64,000 bases of DNA from contig OZ005612.1 of NCBI GenBank assembly GCA_963930655.1, positions 5,275,001 through 5,339,000 of the forward strand, read 5' to 3'. Made by a program: the position numbers and the translations under genes. The stretch is from Myrica gale (Eukaryota; Streptophyta; Magnoliopsida; Fagales; Myricaceae). The notes beneath the pieces were generated by a model. That model worked only from the letters and a program-made list of their open reading frames with translations, was not told the DNA's origin and did no database searches. Positions 46,844-58,906 of this stretch are shown one piece after another; the first letter of the stretch is position 1; each line of letters starts with the position of its first letter.

Positions 46844-49228
46844 AATCTAACAAACAAACATTTGTTGCGGCTCTGTCATGGGTGGCCAGGATCTCACGCT
46901 TTAAAATGGGAAATGGGTGTGATTTCTGAAGGAACTAGCATCGCTCGATTCGGATGGAAACCCTAATCCAGGTACCATTTATAGCAGGAGTCAATCATAG
47001 GTAGCTAGACAGAAGACAGGCTGGAAATGGTGCAAGTGCTTGGGAAGGAAGTAGGCAGGCCAGCTGCTCAGTTGGGTGGGGAAAAAAGCTTCGGAACTCT
47101 AATGAAATAAGCTCGTATTATGTCGTACAGACGTTCGAGTTTCCTTGTCCGTCTGCATGAGCTGGCTAGCGTACTTGGGCAATCAGCCATTCCTTTTTCC
47201 GTGATTTAAAAAAAATACAAATTTTTTTACCTTTATTGATATTTTATATTTTAAATCATTATTTCACTTGTTATTCATTTCCGACGTTGACGTGTCTTTG
47301 AATATTAAAATTTTTGAGTATAAGAGTTGATTAAAAAATTGAAGATAATTTATAAGAGTTGATAAAAAAAGTAAAAAGACTTAAATTAATATTATAATAA
47401 AAATAATAATTTGATAAAGAGAGAATGATTATTTTGTAATTTTTTTAATTAGAAGTTAAAATTTTGACACTCAAATACCACTAGTCTTCTTTAAAAATTG
47501 TTATATTTTTAAATGGAGTGATTTTTAATAACGGAAATTACAATTTTATCTCTTATATATTTCTTTGACAAACTTGTTTTTATAGGGATAAAATCGTCAT
47601 GTCACTTATCAAAAATTATAATGTTGAAAATGACTAGTTGGCTGGTAAAATAAAGAATCAAGGACCAATGTGTTTGAATACTTTGTTTTCATCTTAGAAA
47701 AAATATCTTCGTCCAAATATCTCTAAAAACATTAGAATTAGAAAAAAAAACATTTTGCACCTTCTATATTACATCCTAAACTACCAAATTCCATATTGCA
47801 TTTTAAATTATAAATATACTTACAATTTGCAGCGGTGTTAAATCTCAAAATTAAATCAATCAAAACCTAAGATGTATAAGTAGAAACATATATATTAGTA
47901 ATTGAACTATGAATAGACTCATGTCACAATGTTAACAATCAAAATGTAAAATAGGATGTGATAGTAGAAATTGAAAGTGCAAAAGTATCGAGTTTGGTAA
48001 TTTGAGATAAAATTTACAAAAATTATGGTAGTCTAATAGTGCAAATTGAATTTTTATTCACTAAATTTTTACAAAATTCACTAGATTTGTTTTTTACAAA
48101 AATCTTAAAATTCACTAGGTTTGCTCTCTAGTAGGTCGATGTGATCTTGTGTTTAGAAGTTTTCGTTAAATTATGTTGACGGGATTGGGTTGAATGAGTT
48201 ATGGTACTAACATTCCATACCTAGTAAATTTTAAAACTTTTGTTTTTTGAAGTTTTTCCTGTAACGACCCAAGGACAAACATTAGTCATATCTGTGCTTT
48301 GACTTCAAAAGGAATAGTCAAGGTTGCTCTTGAAGCCCCTTGAATCATTATAAAGCTCAGTTCAACCTAGTGAGGTTCCAATGTGAGACTTGACCCTTAT
48401 AAAACTCATCATCCATACTTTCTCATCTCACACTCCATGTGGGATTTAGAGTATCACATTTCCAAACATTCTTTTTGTGAATCACATAGCTACATTCACA
48501 AAAAGAAAAAAAATTACAATTAAAACTTATTGTCATTCCAAACATTTTTATAGAGGGCCCACATACTTCACGAACACTGGCATCTCCGCATGCATCTGAT
48601 TCACAAACTGCTTATGTGAGATAGAGAATTTAATTGATTACCCTGTCTACGTATGTGAAGTGCAAGCAGGAGCAGTACATTGAGACATTGAATCTCAGGC
48701 AATAGCGTCAGTCCTTAAGATATTTGTTTGGACTCTTCATATAAGGTGTCAATGATGATTATTTACAAAATATTTCATGCTTGCGATCATCAGTACTTTT
48801 ACTTTTGATGAAATAATTACACCATACCCAATATTCAACCCAAGTAGCCTTGTTTATAATTATCATTAGATTGAATAAGTTTGATATGTTTCTCTGTTAG
48901 TTACGATCTACAGTCTCCTTCAATAAAACGTTATATCATTTGCAGAAACAATATTTTGCGCAATATTTTCCACTTGTATAAGAGTAGTAAGATGTAGATA
49001 TATCCGCAGAGATTGAAATTATATATATCTTAATCCCGATTACGCCTTAAGATTGGTCAACACGATGAACTCAGTTCCTTCTCCTGTCTGAGAGTCTTAC
49101 ATTACATTGCTACGACAATGTTTTAACTCTGGTAATCGAGAGTTTATCTCTTGTAATCTCATTTTTATATTAATGAGTGTACAAGTGTATCTTATAAACT
49201 TAATCTTCTCATAATATATGTCTATTTA
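46844..49228. other. Intergenic with small repeats
   Basis: A MITE-like element with GTGTCTTTGAATATTAAAAT and inverse ends lies at about 47291-47477. An inverted-repeat element (TTCACTAGATTTG / AACTTTTGTTTTTTGAAG region) lies at about 48045-48262. Otherwise the sequence is AT-rich and without genes. Confidence 0.45.
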
Positions 49229-49437
49229 GGGGGTGTTTGTTTGTGGAAATATTGGAGTTTTGGAAATTTTGGGTATTGGGGTTCGTGAAAAAGTATAGTA
49301 TTTTATAGAAAAGTGAGGAGAGAGAAGATTTAATTGAATAGTATAATATTATTTTATAATTTAACGAGGAGAGATGTATTATTTTATGATTGTTCGGAAA
49401 TTTTGAGGGGTGAAAATTTTGAGAAACAAACGCCCCC
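49229..49437. mobile_element. Tourist-like MITE with TTA target duplication
   Basis: A 209-bp element with ends GGGGGTGTTTGTTT and AAACAAACGCCCCC, flanked by TTA on both sides (49226-49228, 49438-49440). This is the cleanest copy of the PIF/Harbinger-type MITE group in the window. Confidence 0.85.
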
Positions 49438-49440
49438 TTA

Positions 49441-51991
49441 ATTACCGAATTTCTCTTTTTTTTTTCTCTTATTTTAAATAGTTTTCTTTTATATTTTAAT
49501 TTTAACATCCTCTCCTTGTTTGGCATACAGATCTACAAATAGCGTATGGCCATGGGAACATGATTAGTGAGAGGACCCTTTTGCCTTGGATTTTTCTATT
49601 TTTTGACTGGACCTAGACACCCTAGTTCAAATCTTTTAAAGGTATTGAACATTGTGCTCCTTAAAAGGAAAAAAAAAAAAAGACACGAGAAAGACCTAAA
49701 TGAAGAAAACCAAATATGTGCAAAAAAACTGCCAAACCCACTGGCCGGGTAAAACGCGATAGAATGAGGACAATAGCTGCAATAGCAGGTGTTGTAGCCA
49801 ATCTGGGGGCCTATATTTATTTTTTGGCGTAAGTGGGGGCTATATTCTCCATCAGATTATATGAGCGATCCAGCTGTATGATTAGATGTTAGGAGAGTAC
49901 GGAACATGCAGAGTTGTCAGTTTTTAGTTTTTTTTTTCTACGCCAGTTTTTAGTTGAAAGAGGGTTTAGTATTCAAACGGCAGATGATCACTTATATATG
50001 TATATGTATATATATAACGCCGGCCCCCAAATCTTTATCTCAGGTGACTAAGATTTGCATGTCGGCGTTCAGCCTTTGTTTACATACAAAAGCCCCCCTG
50101 CCTCTCTTGCATTCCTCGTACCTTGATTCCATTCTAAGCCCACTCAGATCTTCACCTTTCTCATGACGGGCCTGAAAGTCTGATTCGATTTGCGCTGTTT
50201 ACTGGTTTCAGATCCGCCATCGGGCCATTTGTTTGTCATTGTCATGCATGCTTGTGTTTGTGCTTGCATTGATAAAGAAAAGAACATAGAGGAGAAAGAC
50301 CGAGAGAGCGGGGTAAGGGTTATGGTAGAAGGAGCTCTCTTCAGTCCAGTCCGAGGCAGTTCGAGGGGCTGACACTCAGCTGCTGACTCGTTGGTTCAAG
50401 AACCCATCAAAAAAACGTCCAAGGTAGGTGTGTTTTTGATCCAACGATGCAGGAGCTGTGATCGCTTGAAACTGTCACGTCTTGGACTGAAGGGAGCTCC
50501 CTTAAGTTCCACAACCTTCGTATTCACCTTGTAACTTGCAGATAATTCATCACCTTCATGTTAAAAGAAATCCGCGCACTGATAAACACTTATGTCATGA
50601 AAACTGTTTTCTTTCTATTTTTGTGTTTTGGATTTTTCGCAGAAGGCTCAGTTTTTTTGTCCTTCTTCCTTTTACCTATTTTTGTTACTCGTCGGAAATC
50701 AGATTGAAGTGGAATGATGTGACATAATAATCACTTAAAAGTTAAATGTATGGTTGATATTCTCGAGATATATATACGTAGTTTGGAGAAAAAAAGTTGT
50801 TGTTTCTTCAAAGGATCATGTTATAGATAAATGTTTCAATATACATTTGAAATGACATACTTTTAGCAAGAAGCTGTCGTCTTTTATAAGCATGCATTTT
50901 TTACTTTGACACAATCTATGTTATCATGAGAGTCTTGTTTGGATGTTGGGAACGAAATTAGACTAACTTGGAAAATTAAAGAAATTAAAAATTATTTTCT
51001 AGAATGTTCAAATCAAAGTTGCTTGAGAAAGTGAATGTATTTTTTTTTCAACATCCCTCTTTAGGCTGCACCAATGGAAGGAGGTGAGTGTCATTGTGAG
51101 AAAACCCGATTTTGTCTGCACATGAACGTGAGCCCTTGTCTAGGTCATTCAGATGCTGCTGCAGGGTTCCTTCCACTAGTTGGGCGCCCTATGATCATTT
51201 ACTAGTGAAAAAGCAATTGGGTTATTTGTTTTCTGAATGATCTCTCTAGCTATCTCCCTTCTTCTCTTTTCCTCCATTCCTGAGAAACCTTTAGAGTCAA
51301 ATACCTCATTTTGCAGGATTGCTGCATGGTGCTGTTCCTGTTGCCACCCTCGTATAATCAGGTTTTCACGAGAGTCCGAATCGTGACGCCAAAGTTATGA
51401 TTGTGGTTTATAATTTCTTTGGACGTCTTTATTAATGAAGGAAGAGTAAATGCATCGAGAGTCCGAATTGTGTCTCCCATGAAGTGATTTAGCGGGGAAA
51501 ATTCTTGTTTTCTACCTGGTGCGTTGATCTGCAGAAGTGGCTAGCTAGCTAGCTGTTGACAAGTCTTGCCCACACGGCACATTTTATATTCTCTGTGAAC
51601 CATTCCCACTCGTCTAACGTACATATATATCTCTTTCCGATACTACATTCTTTGCTCGGATCAGATCACAGTACTTCCATTGGGGGCTCGAAGGCTTGGA
51701 GAAACAACGACGATCGGAGTCGCTGGTGTTAGTATGACGTTTCATCCTGAAGGGTAGTTCCTGGGTATTAACATAGTCAGCCTCGAGGATACTCCAACAA
51801 GTGACTCAGCACTTATCCACCTCATCAGAGCAATCTCTAGCCTTCTGGAATCACCTGATAGGCTGATATTCGAATATTGGTTCTATTGTAAATAGATATA
51901 ACATCGGTATTATAAAACAGAATACTCTTTATTCCTTTATAAGCCGGAGTGCACGCCATACACTTTATTCATTTATAAGCTGTACTGTAGT
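49441..51991. other. Intergenic, no gene supported
   Basis: Short frames only (for example 49954-50166 and 50190-50372). Some stretches (50000-50400, 51060-51400) are GC-richer and could be untranslated transcript, but no coding exon can be supported. Confidence 0.4.
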
Positions 51992-52851
51992 GCACACCAT
52001 GGGAAAAGATTCGGTCCAGAGAGAAAGTAGTGGCTGAGATTTGTTTCGCTAAATCTAGAGGATACAGACATTCCACGTAATTTAATGAATGATAGCAGCT
52101 TCCTATCGGTTTAGCGGCTTTGGCCCAGCGTAATTCAGCGGCTCAGCCGGCTCAAATTTTTTTTCTTCAGTTTTTGTTTTGTTTTTAAATGTCTATTCTT
52201 CTTCCGAAGCCATTTTCTTCTTCCCCAATTTTTTCCTGTCATTTTTTCCTCTTTGTTGCTGGTCCTTTCCTGGCAGAACTGAGCTCCTCTCCCTCAAAAC
52301 GTGAGGTACTGGATTTATGGAAGAAACAATGCTTTTTTTATCTGAGCTTCCAATGGGTTCCTCTTCCGAATCTTCATCCTCTTCCGCCCAATACCAGAAG
52401 TCTGAAGAATCTTCAAATAAGAAGCTGCAATCACTGGAAAAAAGAACCGCTGTTTTTTTTTTGGCATTTCAAAAGGATAATGTGATGAAAGAGTTCTACA
52501 CGGAAGTGCTGAAAAGGGGTCTAAGTTGACGTGCTTTTTCTAGATGTTGCCAATTTTTTTTTAAAAAAACTTAGATCTTGCCATTTCATTGTCTTGTAAA
52601 GGGAAAAAAAATTGGAGAGCAGGAGAACAAGGAAAGGGATTGGTTTGGGGGAGAAGAAGAGGAATTTAAGAAAAACAAAATTGAGCTTGCGAACCGCTGA
52701 ATTACGCTGGGCCAAATTGATAGGAAGCTGCTCTCATTCATTAAATTACGTGGCATGTCTGTTTAGATTTGGCAAAACAAATCTCAGTCACTCCTTTTAA
52801 CATCTTTGAATCCTTTCTCTTTGGAGAGAATATTTTCCCCACACCATGTGC
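51992..52851. mobile_element. Long-TIR element, probably Mutator-like, with an internal frame
   Basis: Arms of about 160 bp at 51992-52150 and 52690-52851 are inverted copies: CTGAGATTTGTTT, CACGTAATTTAATGAATGA, AGCAGCTTCCTATC and CAGCGTAATTCAGCGG occur in order at the left and inverted at the right. The 540-bp core holds an open frame. Long arms and no transposase suggest a non-autonomous MULE, perhaps a Pack-MULE. A target duplication is not clear. Confidence 0.75.
52317..52529 (+). CDS. Small open frame inside the long-TIR element
   Basis: The 70-codon frame starts MEETMLFLSELPMGSSSE, has a poly-serine stretch, and ends with KDNVMKEFYTEVLKRGLS. I do not recognise it. Its place in the core of a long-TIR element suggests captured host sequence, but it may be non-coding. 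Confidence 0.25.
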   Translation: MEETMLFLSELPMGSSSESSSSSAQYQKSEESSNKKLQSLEKRTAVFFLAFQKDNVMKEFYTEVLKRGLS

Positions 52852-53701
52852 CTGTGTATATTTCCGAGAATCTAAAGAAATCCGTTAGATGACATCTGGA
52901 TATATTGGCACTTCGGTGTAAACATTTCGTGTGAAAAATACAAAACTTTTTGCTCATTTTGTCTAACACTGGGCCTCACCCATCACCATGTACAACTGGC
53001 CTTGATCGTGCCGCGTAAATCTTATTATATGAACAGTGCAGATTTTCATAAGCGAAAAGCTGTATGCAGATATTTTCCCATAAATTCTACACTATTTTTC
53101 AACGATCTTGTTACTTTTGAAAGAATATTTGTGGGACTCGTGTAATTTCCCAGTTCAGCCAATCATTATTGAAAGCATTCAGGTATTTCAAAACCTTCTT
53201 TACTTCATTAATTGGTGATGATATCCGGCTAATAGAAAAATAGTTAATTTCATGTACTCAACTCTGCCACTTCTGGATCCCACAATTCCTTCCTAGAGTT
53301 TCGGTACCGTCCAGCTCTTAATTGGTGCCGTTTTTTGTGGTGATAGACCCGTAGTTTTGTCTGTTTTAATTATGTTTTGTTTAGTCCACCTTAGTTCACA
53401 TATGGCGGTCATGTAATGGACTGTAAGTTCTCCCGATTTGCTTACCAAAAAGAAAAAAAAAATCTATATATGCCACTTTTCTCTGTTGATCTTAATTAAG
53501 CATTAAACAACACGATTAATTAATTTCCTTGGAAGTGCATGAGTATCTGACCGATTATACTTGATCATATTCCCCATATCTGACGTATTTGCTTCGAGGA
53601 AAGAAAAAGAATAGCAGAATTAATCAAAGAGATGAACTATATGATATCTGCATTCAGACACAAATTAAAATAGATTTGATGCACAAGCACAACGTCCAAC
53701 G
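52852..53701. other. Intergenic and 3' flank of the next gene
   Basis: No coding frame. The right part lies downstream of the minus-strand gene ending at 53702. Confidence 0.4.
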
Positions 53702-54165
53702 CTAGCTAAGGTGAATCCCAGCAGAGTGCCCCTTAATAATCTCCATCAGATGAAAGAAAACCACAGCGGTCGATGTTGGTACTCTCAAAAGAACCAGAGC
53801 TAATATCCCCAAGGCCAAGCTTGGCCTGATATTCATCAAGTGGGACTGCAAGAAAGCCATCGCTTCGCATATCAGGGAATCGTAGCTTGTGTAAAACTGC
53901 TTCTCCCGATGCATCCAGTCGGACGGTGGTTCGTAGTTCCTCTCCACCATCTTCATCTCATGCATTCGCTTCCGAAGAACAATCATGTTCTCATCGACCA
54001 TCCGGCTACTAGAGTTTTGTCATGGGCTTCTTTCCTCGACGCTGAAGTGTACCGGATGATCTCTTCGGATAACGGAGACTCTTTTGGGCTACCCGAGAAT
54101 GGATGAAAAGAAAGAACAGTTGAAGAAAGAATAGTGGAAGTAGATTCCTTGCTATGGATTATCAT
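53702..54165 (-). pseudogene. Conserved plant membrane protein of unknown function, one frame break
   Basis: The minus-strand frame from ATG 54165 encodes a serine-rich N-terminal part (STILSSTVLSFHPFSG), and the frame from 54001 encodes the conserved part: MVDENMIVLRKRMHEMKMVE, NYEPPSDWM, YTSYDSLICEAM, then a hydrophobic segment (RPSLALGILALVLLRVPTST, AVVFFHLMEI). The two frames overlap at about 53983-54010 and are offset by one base, so one indel or an assembly error separates them. Alternatively, translation starts at 54001 and the gene is intact. The conserved part resembles a family of small plant proteins with two membrane segments whose function I do not know. Confidence 0.6.
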
Positions 54166-54229
54166 CGGAAACAAGTCGGATTCTTCAACGTGATATATGT
54201 ATAGGTAGTACTGGGAGAGAGGAACTATG

Positions 54230-54405
54230 GTTAGGTTTGTGTTGTAAAATTTTTGGTATTGGGTTTAGTGTTGGTATTGGGTTTAGTGAAAAAGTGAAGA
54301 GAGGTAATTTTTTATATTTTTTATGGGAGAGAGAGATTATATTGTAATATTTTATTAGGAGTTGGTAAAATATTTTGTGAAATATTTTATGCAAACGCAC
54401 CCTAT
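54230..54405. mobile_element. Tourist-like MITE upstream of the membrane protein gene
   Basis: Ends GGTTAGGTTTGTGTTG and GCAAACGCACCC, with the GTGAAAAAGTGAAGAGAG interior of the copies at 3619 and 12866. The motif TTGGTATTGGGTTTAGTG is locally duplicated. Confidence 0.65.
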
Positions 54406-55533
54406 ATTTATAGACTCGTACCGTTATATTATATATGTTACGAAAGGGCGGTGGCCGATGGGACCATTTGAGGGAGAAATATACTCGTAGACTTGTTTGT
54501 TTCTCGGTTTTAAATGCATTTTCTTTCTTTCAAAAATAATTTTTCATCCAAACTTTGGAGTACTGGACAACTAAAATAAAATAATATATATATAAAACTA
54601 TGGAGATATTTGAGAATAACGATATTTTGAAAGAGAAAATTGTAATTTATTCGATAATATATGAAATATTCTGTTTACACGGGACAACAAATGTGCTAGC
54701 TAGCTACCGATATGATGAGCTATAAAATTTTCAAAATAAATCTCTAAGAAATATCATGATTGCACCCACATGCCATTGTTTTTTTACGACAGACCTAGAG
54801 ATTAGAGAACTTACAGACAAGATGTGTGAGATCCAGAGAGATGAAGAGTTCCAAGAATTCGTACCTAATGAATGAAGACTGAGGAGTTGAAGACGTGCAA
54901 CATACTGAAGTTTGGAGACCGGAGATGTGCGGCCGGCGGCGTAGAGAGAGAGAAGCTCACTGGAGAGGGGTGGAGGCGCTAAGATAAAAATGAGTGAAGA
55001 AAGTGAAACGTAGATCCTTTTAGTTTCCGAAGTCTATAACGTCAGTTAATATGTATCAAAATGATGTAGTTTTGATACTCATATATATATTTTTTTAATT
55101 TTTTATACATATACCGGGTCGGGTCGAAAATTTCGGAAAAACTATATATATTCCGACACATGACCTGAAACTTACGGAAGAAAAAAAAGTCTTCTATAGG
55201 TCTCGGTTCGGAACGCCAGGTCGAGTCGACTTTCACTATTCCGTAAACACCCCTACTTTTAGAAGTGGCATTATTTAGCTTGACTTAATTAGGACGAACG
55301 ACCTATATTTAAGTTGACACACGTTACCGCCATTTTACTGTAATTAATATTTATTCGTGTTGACTTCAATAATATTTTTAGGAAAATAGGTAGTGAGGAT
55401 TAACGAGATCGAGTCAAAATGATAATTTGAAGAATTAATTACTGTAATTAATGGAAGAAGGGAGAGGAGACCATGACATAATTACGAAAACTTGGCTACG
55501 AAGGAAAAAAATGAAATTAATAATATCATTAGG
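54406..55533. other. AT-rich intergenic sequence
   Basis: No coding frame over 65 codons that looks real. Dinucleotide AT runs occur near 54580 and 55080. Confidence 0.45.
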
Positions 55534-57951
55534 TAGGGGTGGTTAACGGTAATGTAGGTGACGGTTTGGCACCGTCACCGCGATTGATGGAATGGCATAT
55601 TTGACACCGCCACCGCACTGCTAAGGCACAATAACCGCCCTTGCCCGTGGCAGTATTAACAGTAACGGTAACCGTTTAAACCGTGTAACCATTGAGCCAA
55701 CAAAAATGGTTTTTTTTTAGTTTTTCATTTTTTTTTTACTGTTTTTGGCTGTTTTCTTGGGCTTTTTTGCACCATTAAGACCATTTGATGTCCATATATA
55801 AACACCAAATATCATAACCTGTTCAAATTTTCAACATAATATCATAATCAATAATTATATCAAATTTCCAACGTAACAATGTGACATAAACCAACTAACA
55901 TATTCCAACAAAAGTATGTCACATAATCAAAAATCATCTCAAGTCTCAACCATCAATCAATTCAGAGTGGTCGTCATCGCTGGCCTCTTCCCGGTATCAA
56001 CCTCTGAAAAGTGCATAAGAAAATATTAAATTCATATATAATTAAAGAGATATAATTATAAACCATTAAACAACAAATTATACATTCATTACCTGCATCA
56101 AGCGTATAAGTCATCGGATCCTCAGTAATATTTAATTCATCATCACCCGCATTCATTTTTGTGCTGATCGCAACCAGTTTTGACCAGATATAAGGCTCTC
56201 AACTGTTTTTGGAGCTAAAGAACTTCGAAAAGCATCCAATACTTGACCTGAAGTGCTGAAAATAGACTCTGAATGTACGGTGGTTACGAGAATCGCCAAC
56301 ACATCTTTAGCAATGCAAGAGAGGATTGAGAACTTAGTTGAGTTCACCTTCCACCAAATTTAAGATGTCAAATGGAGATATTCTTGCTTCTTCCTTCTCC
56401 AGCAAATATCTGTGAACTTCAGACTTGTGATCTAATACACTTTGTGTCGCCCTTTCCTCATCAAGGTCTTTCCACAACCACATGTCATTAGTACCACGAT
56501 TCTGATCGAGGTCTACATAGTTAGGATTATCTGTGGACATCCCAACATCACCAAGCCCAGAGCTGGCACCATACTCCAAATATAATCGTTCAATGGTAGC
56601 CCTCAACACGCTCGTCATCTCGACACTCTTTTATGCCCCAAAAACTCGTTTAAACCAAAATTCAAGTGTAAACAATTTAAACCTAGGATCAAGCACCACA
56701 ACCACAAAAAGAAGTTTATTCACCTTAGTCACGTCCCCCCAATACTTGTCAAATTTTAGCTTCATTCTTCGTGCCATCTCCTCTAAGAAAAGGTCGCCAC
56801 TATCACAATATTTGACTAAATGCTTATGGACTCTAGCAAGCTCCTCACAGTATGCATTTGCACTAGAGGTATTTGATCTAGACCATCGTAGTGTCACCTG
56901 AGAATTGAGATTGTTAACTAATTAAACATAATGTAGTAAATTACAAACAATTAACCAAACTTTAAGAATAAAGTAACTTAGTGACTCACCTCATAAAACA
57001 ACTTCAGAAACTTTGTGAAATGACGTACATGATCCCAATCATTAATAGTAGGTGGCCCCAAACCTCTCCTACCATGTCCATCCTCACAAAGAAATGATAT
57101 CAAGTGACCATCATCCTCTAACATAAGCTCGAAGGCGGGTTGATACTTCTCAGCAACATCTAACATTAGGGGTGTAAGTCCGGTCCGGCTTCCGCCGGAG
57201 ATCCGGTTCAGGCACCGGTTCCGGGAAGAGGAAGTCCGCATCTTCCAGGGAACTGGACCCGGAGGTAGTTTCTGAGATTTAACAGAGGCGAAACCGGAAG
57301 CGGAAGTTTCCGCCGGTTTACCGGAAAACCGGTTCCGTTTATTTATTTTTTATTTTTCTAACTTAATATTAAAACGACGTCGTTTTGGTAAAAATTGTAT
57401 GAACAGTGGATCAAAACGTGCGTTTTGAAGAAACCCTAACTCTACAGCCTCCTCTCCCTCCCCGAAGCCCCCCCTCCTTCGACCTTCGCGAGTAAGCTCT
57501 CTCTCTCTCTTCTCTTACTCTCAATCTCTCTCTCTCTGTCGCTCTCTCTCTAGTCTCTGTTTCTCTCGGTCTCAATGGGGCAGACATTGGCACCAACAAT
57601 AGCGAGCTGGGACGTGTTGTTGGTCCTCTTGGTGAGAAGAAGCGGTTCTCTCAGCGACAGCGACGACGACGATGCAAGAATAAGTTAGATTTCCCCTTAC
57701 CCATCCTTTCTCTCTCTTTCTGTCTTTGATTTCCCCTGATATAAAAATAATAGTTTATATTTATCTCTGTCCGATATCTCTGCCGGAAGATTCAGGAGGA
57801 TTGTTATGATCTTTGAAAGGATCGAATTTTGACTCTCTTTGGACGCTCTGATTCGCTTTGTATATAAAACATCACAGTGTGAATCTTATCTTTATGTGGT
57901 TTTATTGACAGGAGGAATGTTTTTGCTAATTGATTAACGTTGGAATTTTAG

Positions 57952-58087
57952 GAAACTACTGGAACCTCCATATATTGACTCGATTGAATGGTCGAAATGG
58001 CATGTTTTTTGGGTTGATGAACAAGTGGTGCCAAAGGATCATGAAGACAGTAACTATAAACATGCTTATGATGGGTTTCTTTCTAAG
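57952..58087 (+). pseudogene. Captured exon of 6-phosphogluconolactonase
   Basis: The 136-bp exon is preceded by TTTTAG and followed by GTATGA. It encodes EPPYIDSIEWSKWHVFWVDE and VVPKDHEDSNYKHAYDGFLS, the substrate-binding core of plant 6-phosphogluconolactonases (oxidative pentose phosphate pathway). The exon is open, with one visible change at a normally conserved Arg (VDEQ for VDER). The rest of the gene is absent, so no enzyme can be made. Confidence 0.85.
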
Positions 58088-58849
58088 GTATGATTGGTTT
58101 TGGAAAATTTTCAAATGCGTTGGAGCTTGTAAACCACGGATCTAAGACTAACGGGTGTACCACTTAGGTGATGTTTTATTCGAGTGGAAGGAATTTGAGG
58201 GACACGAGGACAACAAAAATGTAATTGGGGTACCTAGCTAGAAACAACATAATTGTTACCGTCCTAATGACAGCGTAGTTCTTTTAAGAGAGCATAGTTC
58301 TTTTATGACTTTCTTGAATCGAAACCTGATTAGTCTAGGTTCAGGTAAAAAGTAAAGATTTCGGTGGTGTTGGATGATGAATGATGCTTATAACATTTCT
58401 TGAGAATTTGTAATCCGCATACCAATAGAAGTTTGGCTATCAATTGTGTATTGTGGATTAATATTACATTGGTTCCCTGGTTATGAGCCTCGTGTGCTAT
58501 GTCTTATGCATTCTCATATTTTAGGCAGGACTATTCTCAACCTAGGGTACATGAGCATTTTAAATTTCTAATCCCAAACCTATTTGGAACCTAGGGTTCT
58601 TTTTACCCTGTATCCTTTGGTTCATGATTGATATTTAGTGTCGTAGAACTACAAAAGAAGAGTGAAGTTCATAGTAACTTTCTTGGCCTTTTATTTTGGT
58701 ATCACTAAACATTTCCCTTCTTATATAGAGCTCTGAGATACATGGAAGATCATTCCACTGGTAGTTCCTTCTAAAAGTTTGTGCAATCTACATATGAAAC
58801 TATCTTGTCAATTTTGCCACATCTAAACTGTTACAAATTGATTTTGCAG

Positions 58850-58906
58850 GATGCTTTGTTGAAGAGCAACGAAGTTTTTGAAACATTTAAACAGGAGATT
58901 GAGAAG
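58850..58906 (+). pseudogene. Captured exon of an unrecognised gene
   Basis: A 57-bp open exon lies between TTTTGCAG and GTAACA and encodes DALLKSNEVFETFKQEIEK. I do not know the parent gene. With the GC-rich first-exon-like sequence at 57560-57690, it suggests that the element carries pieces of more than one gene. Confidence 0.5.
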
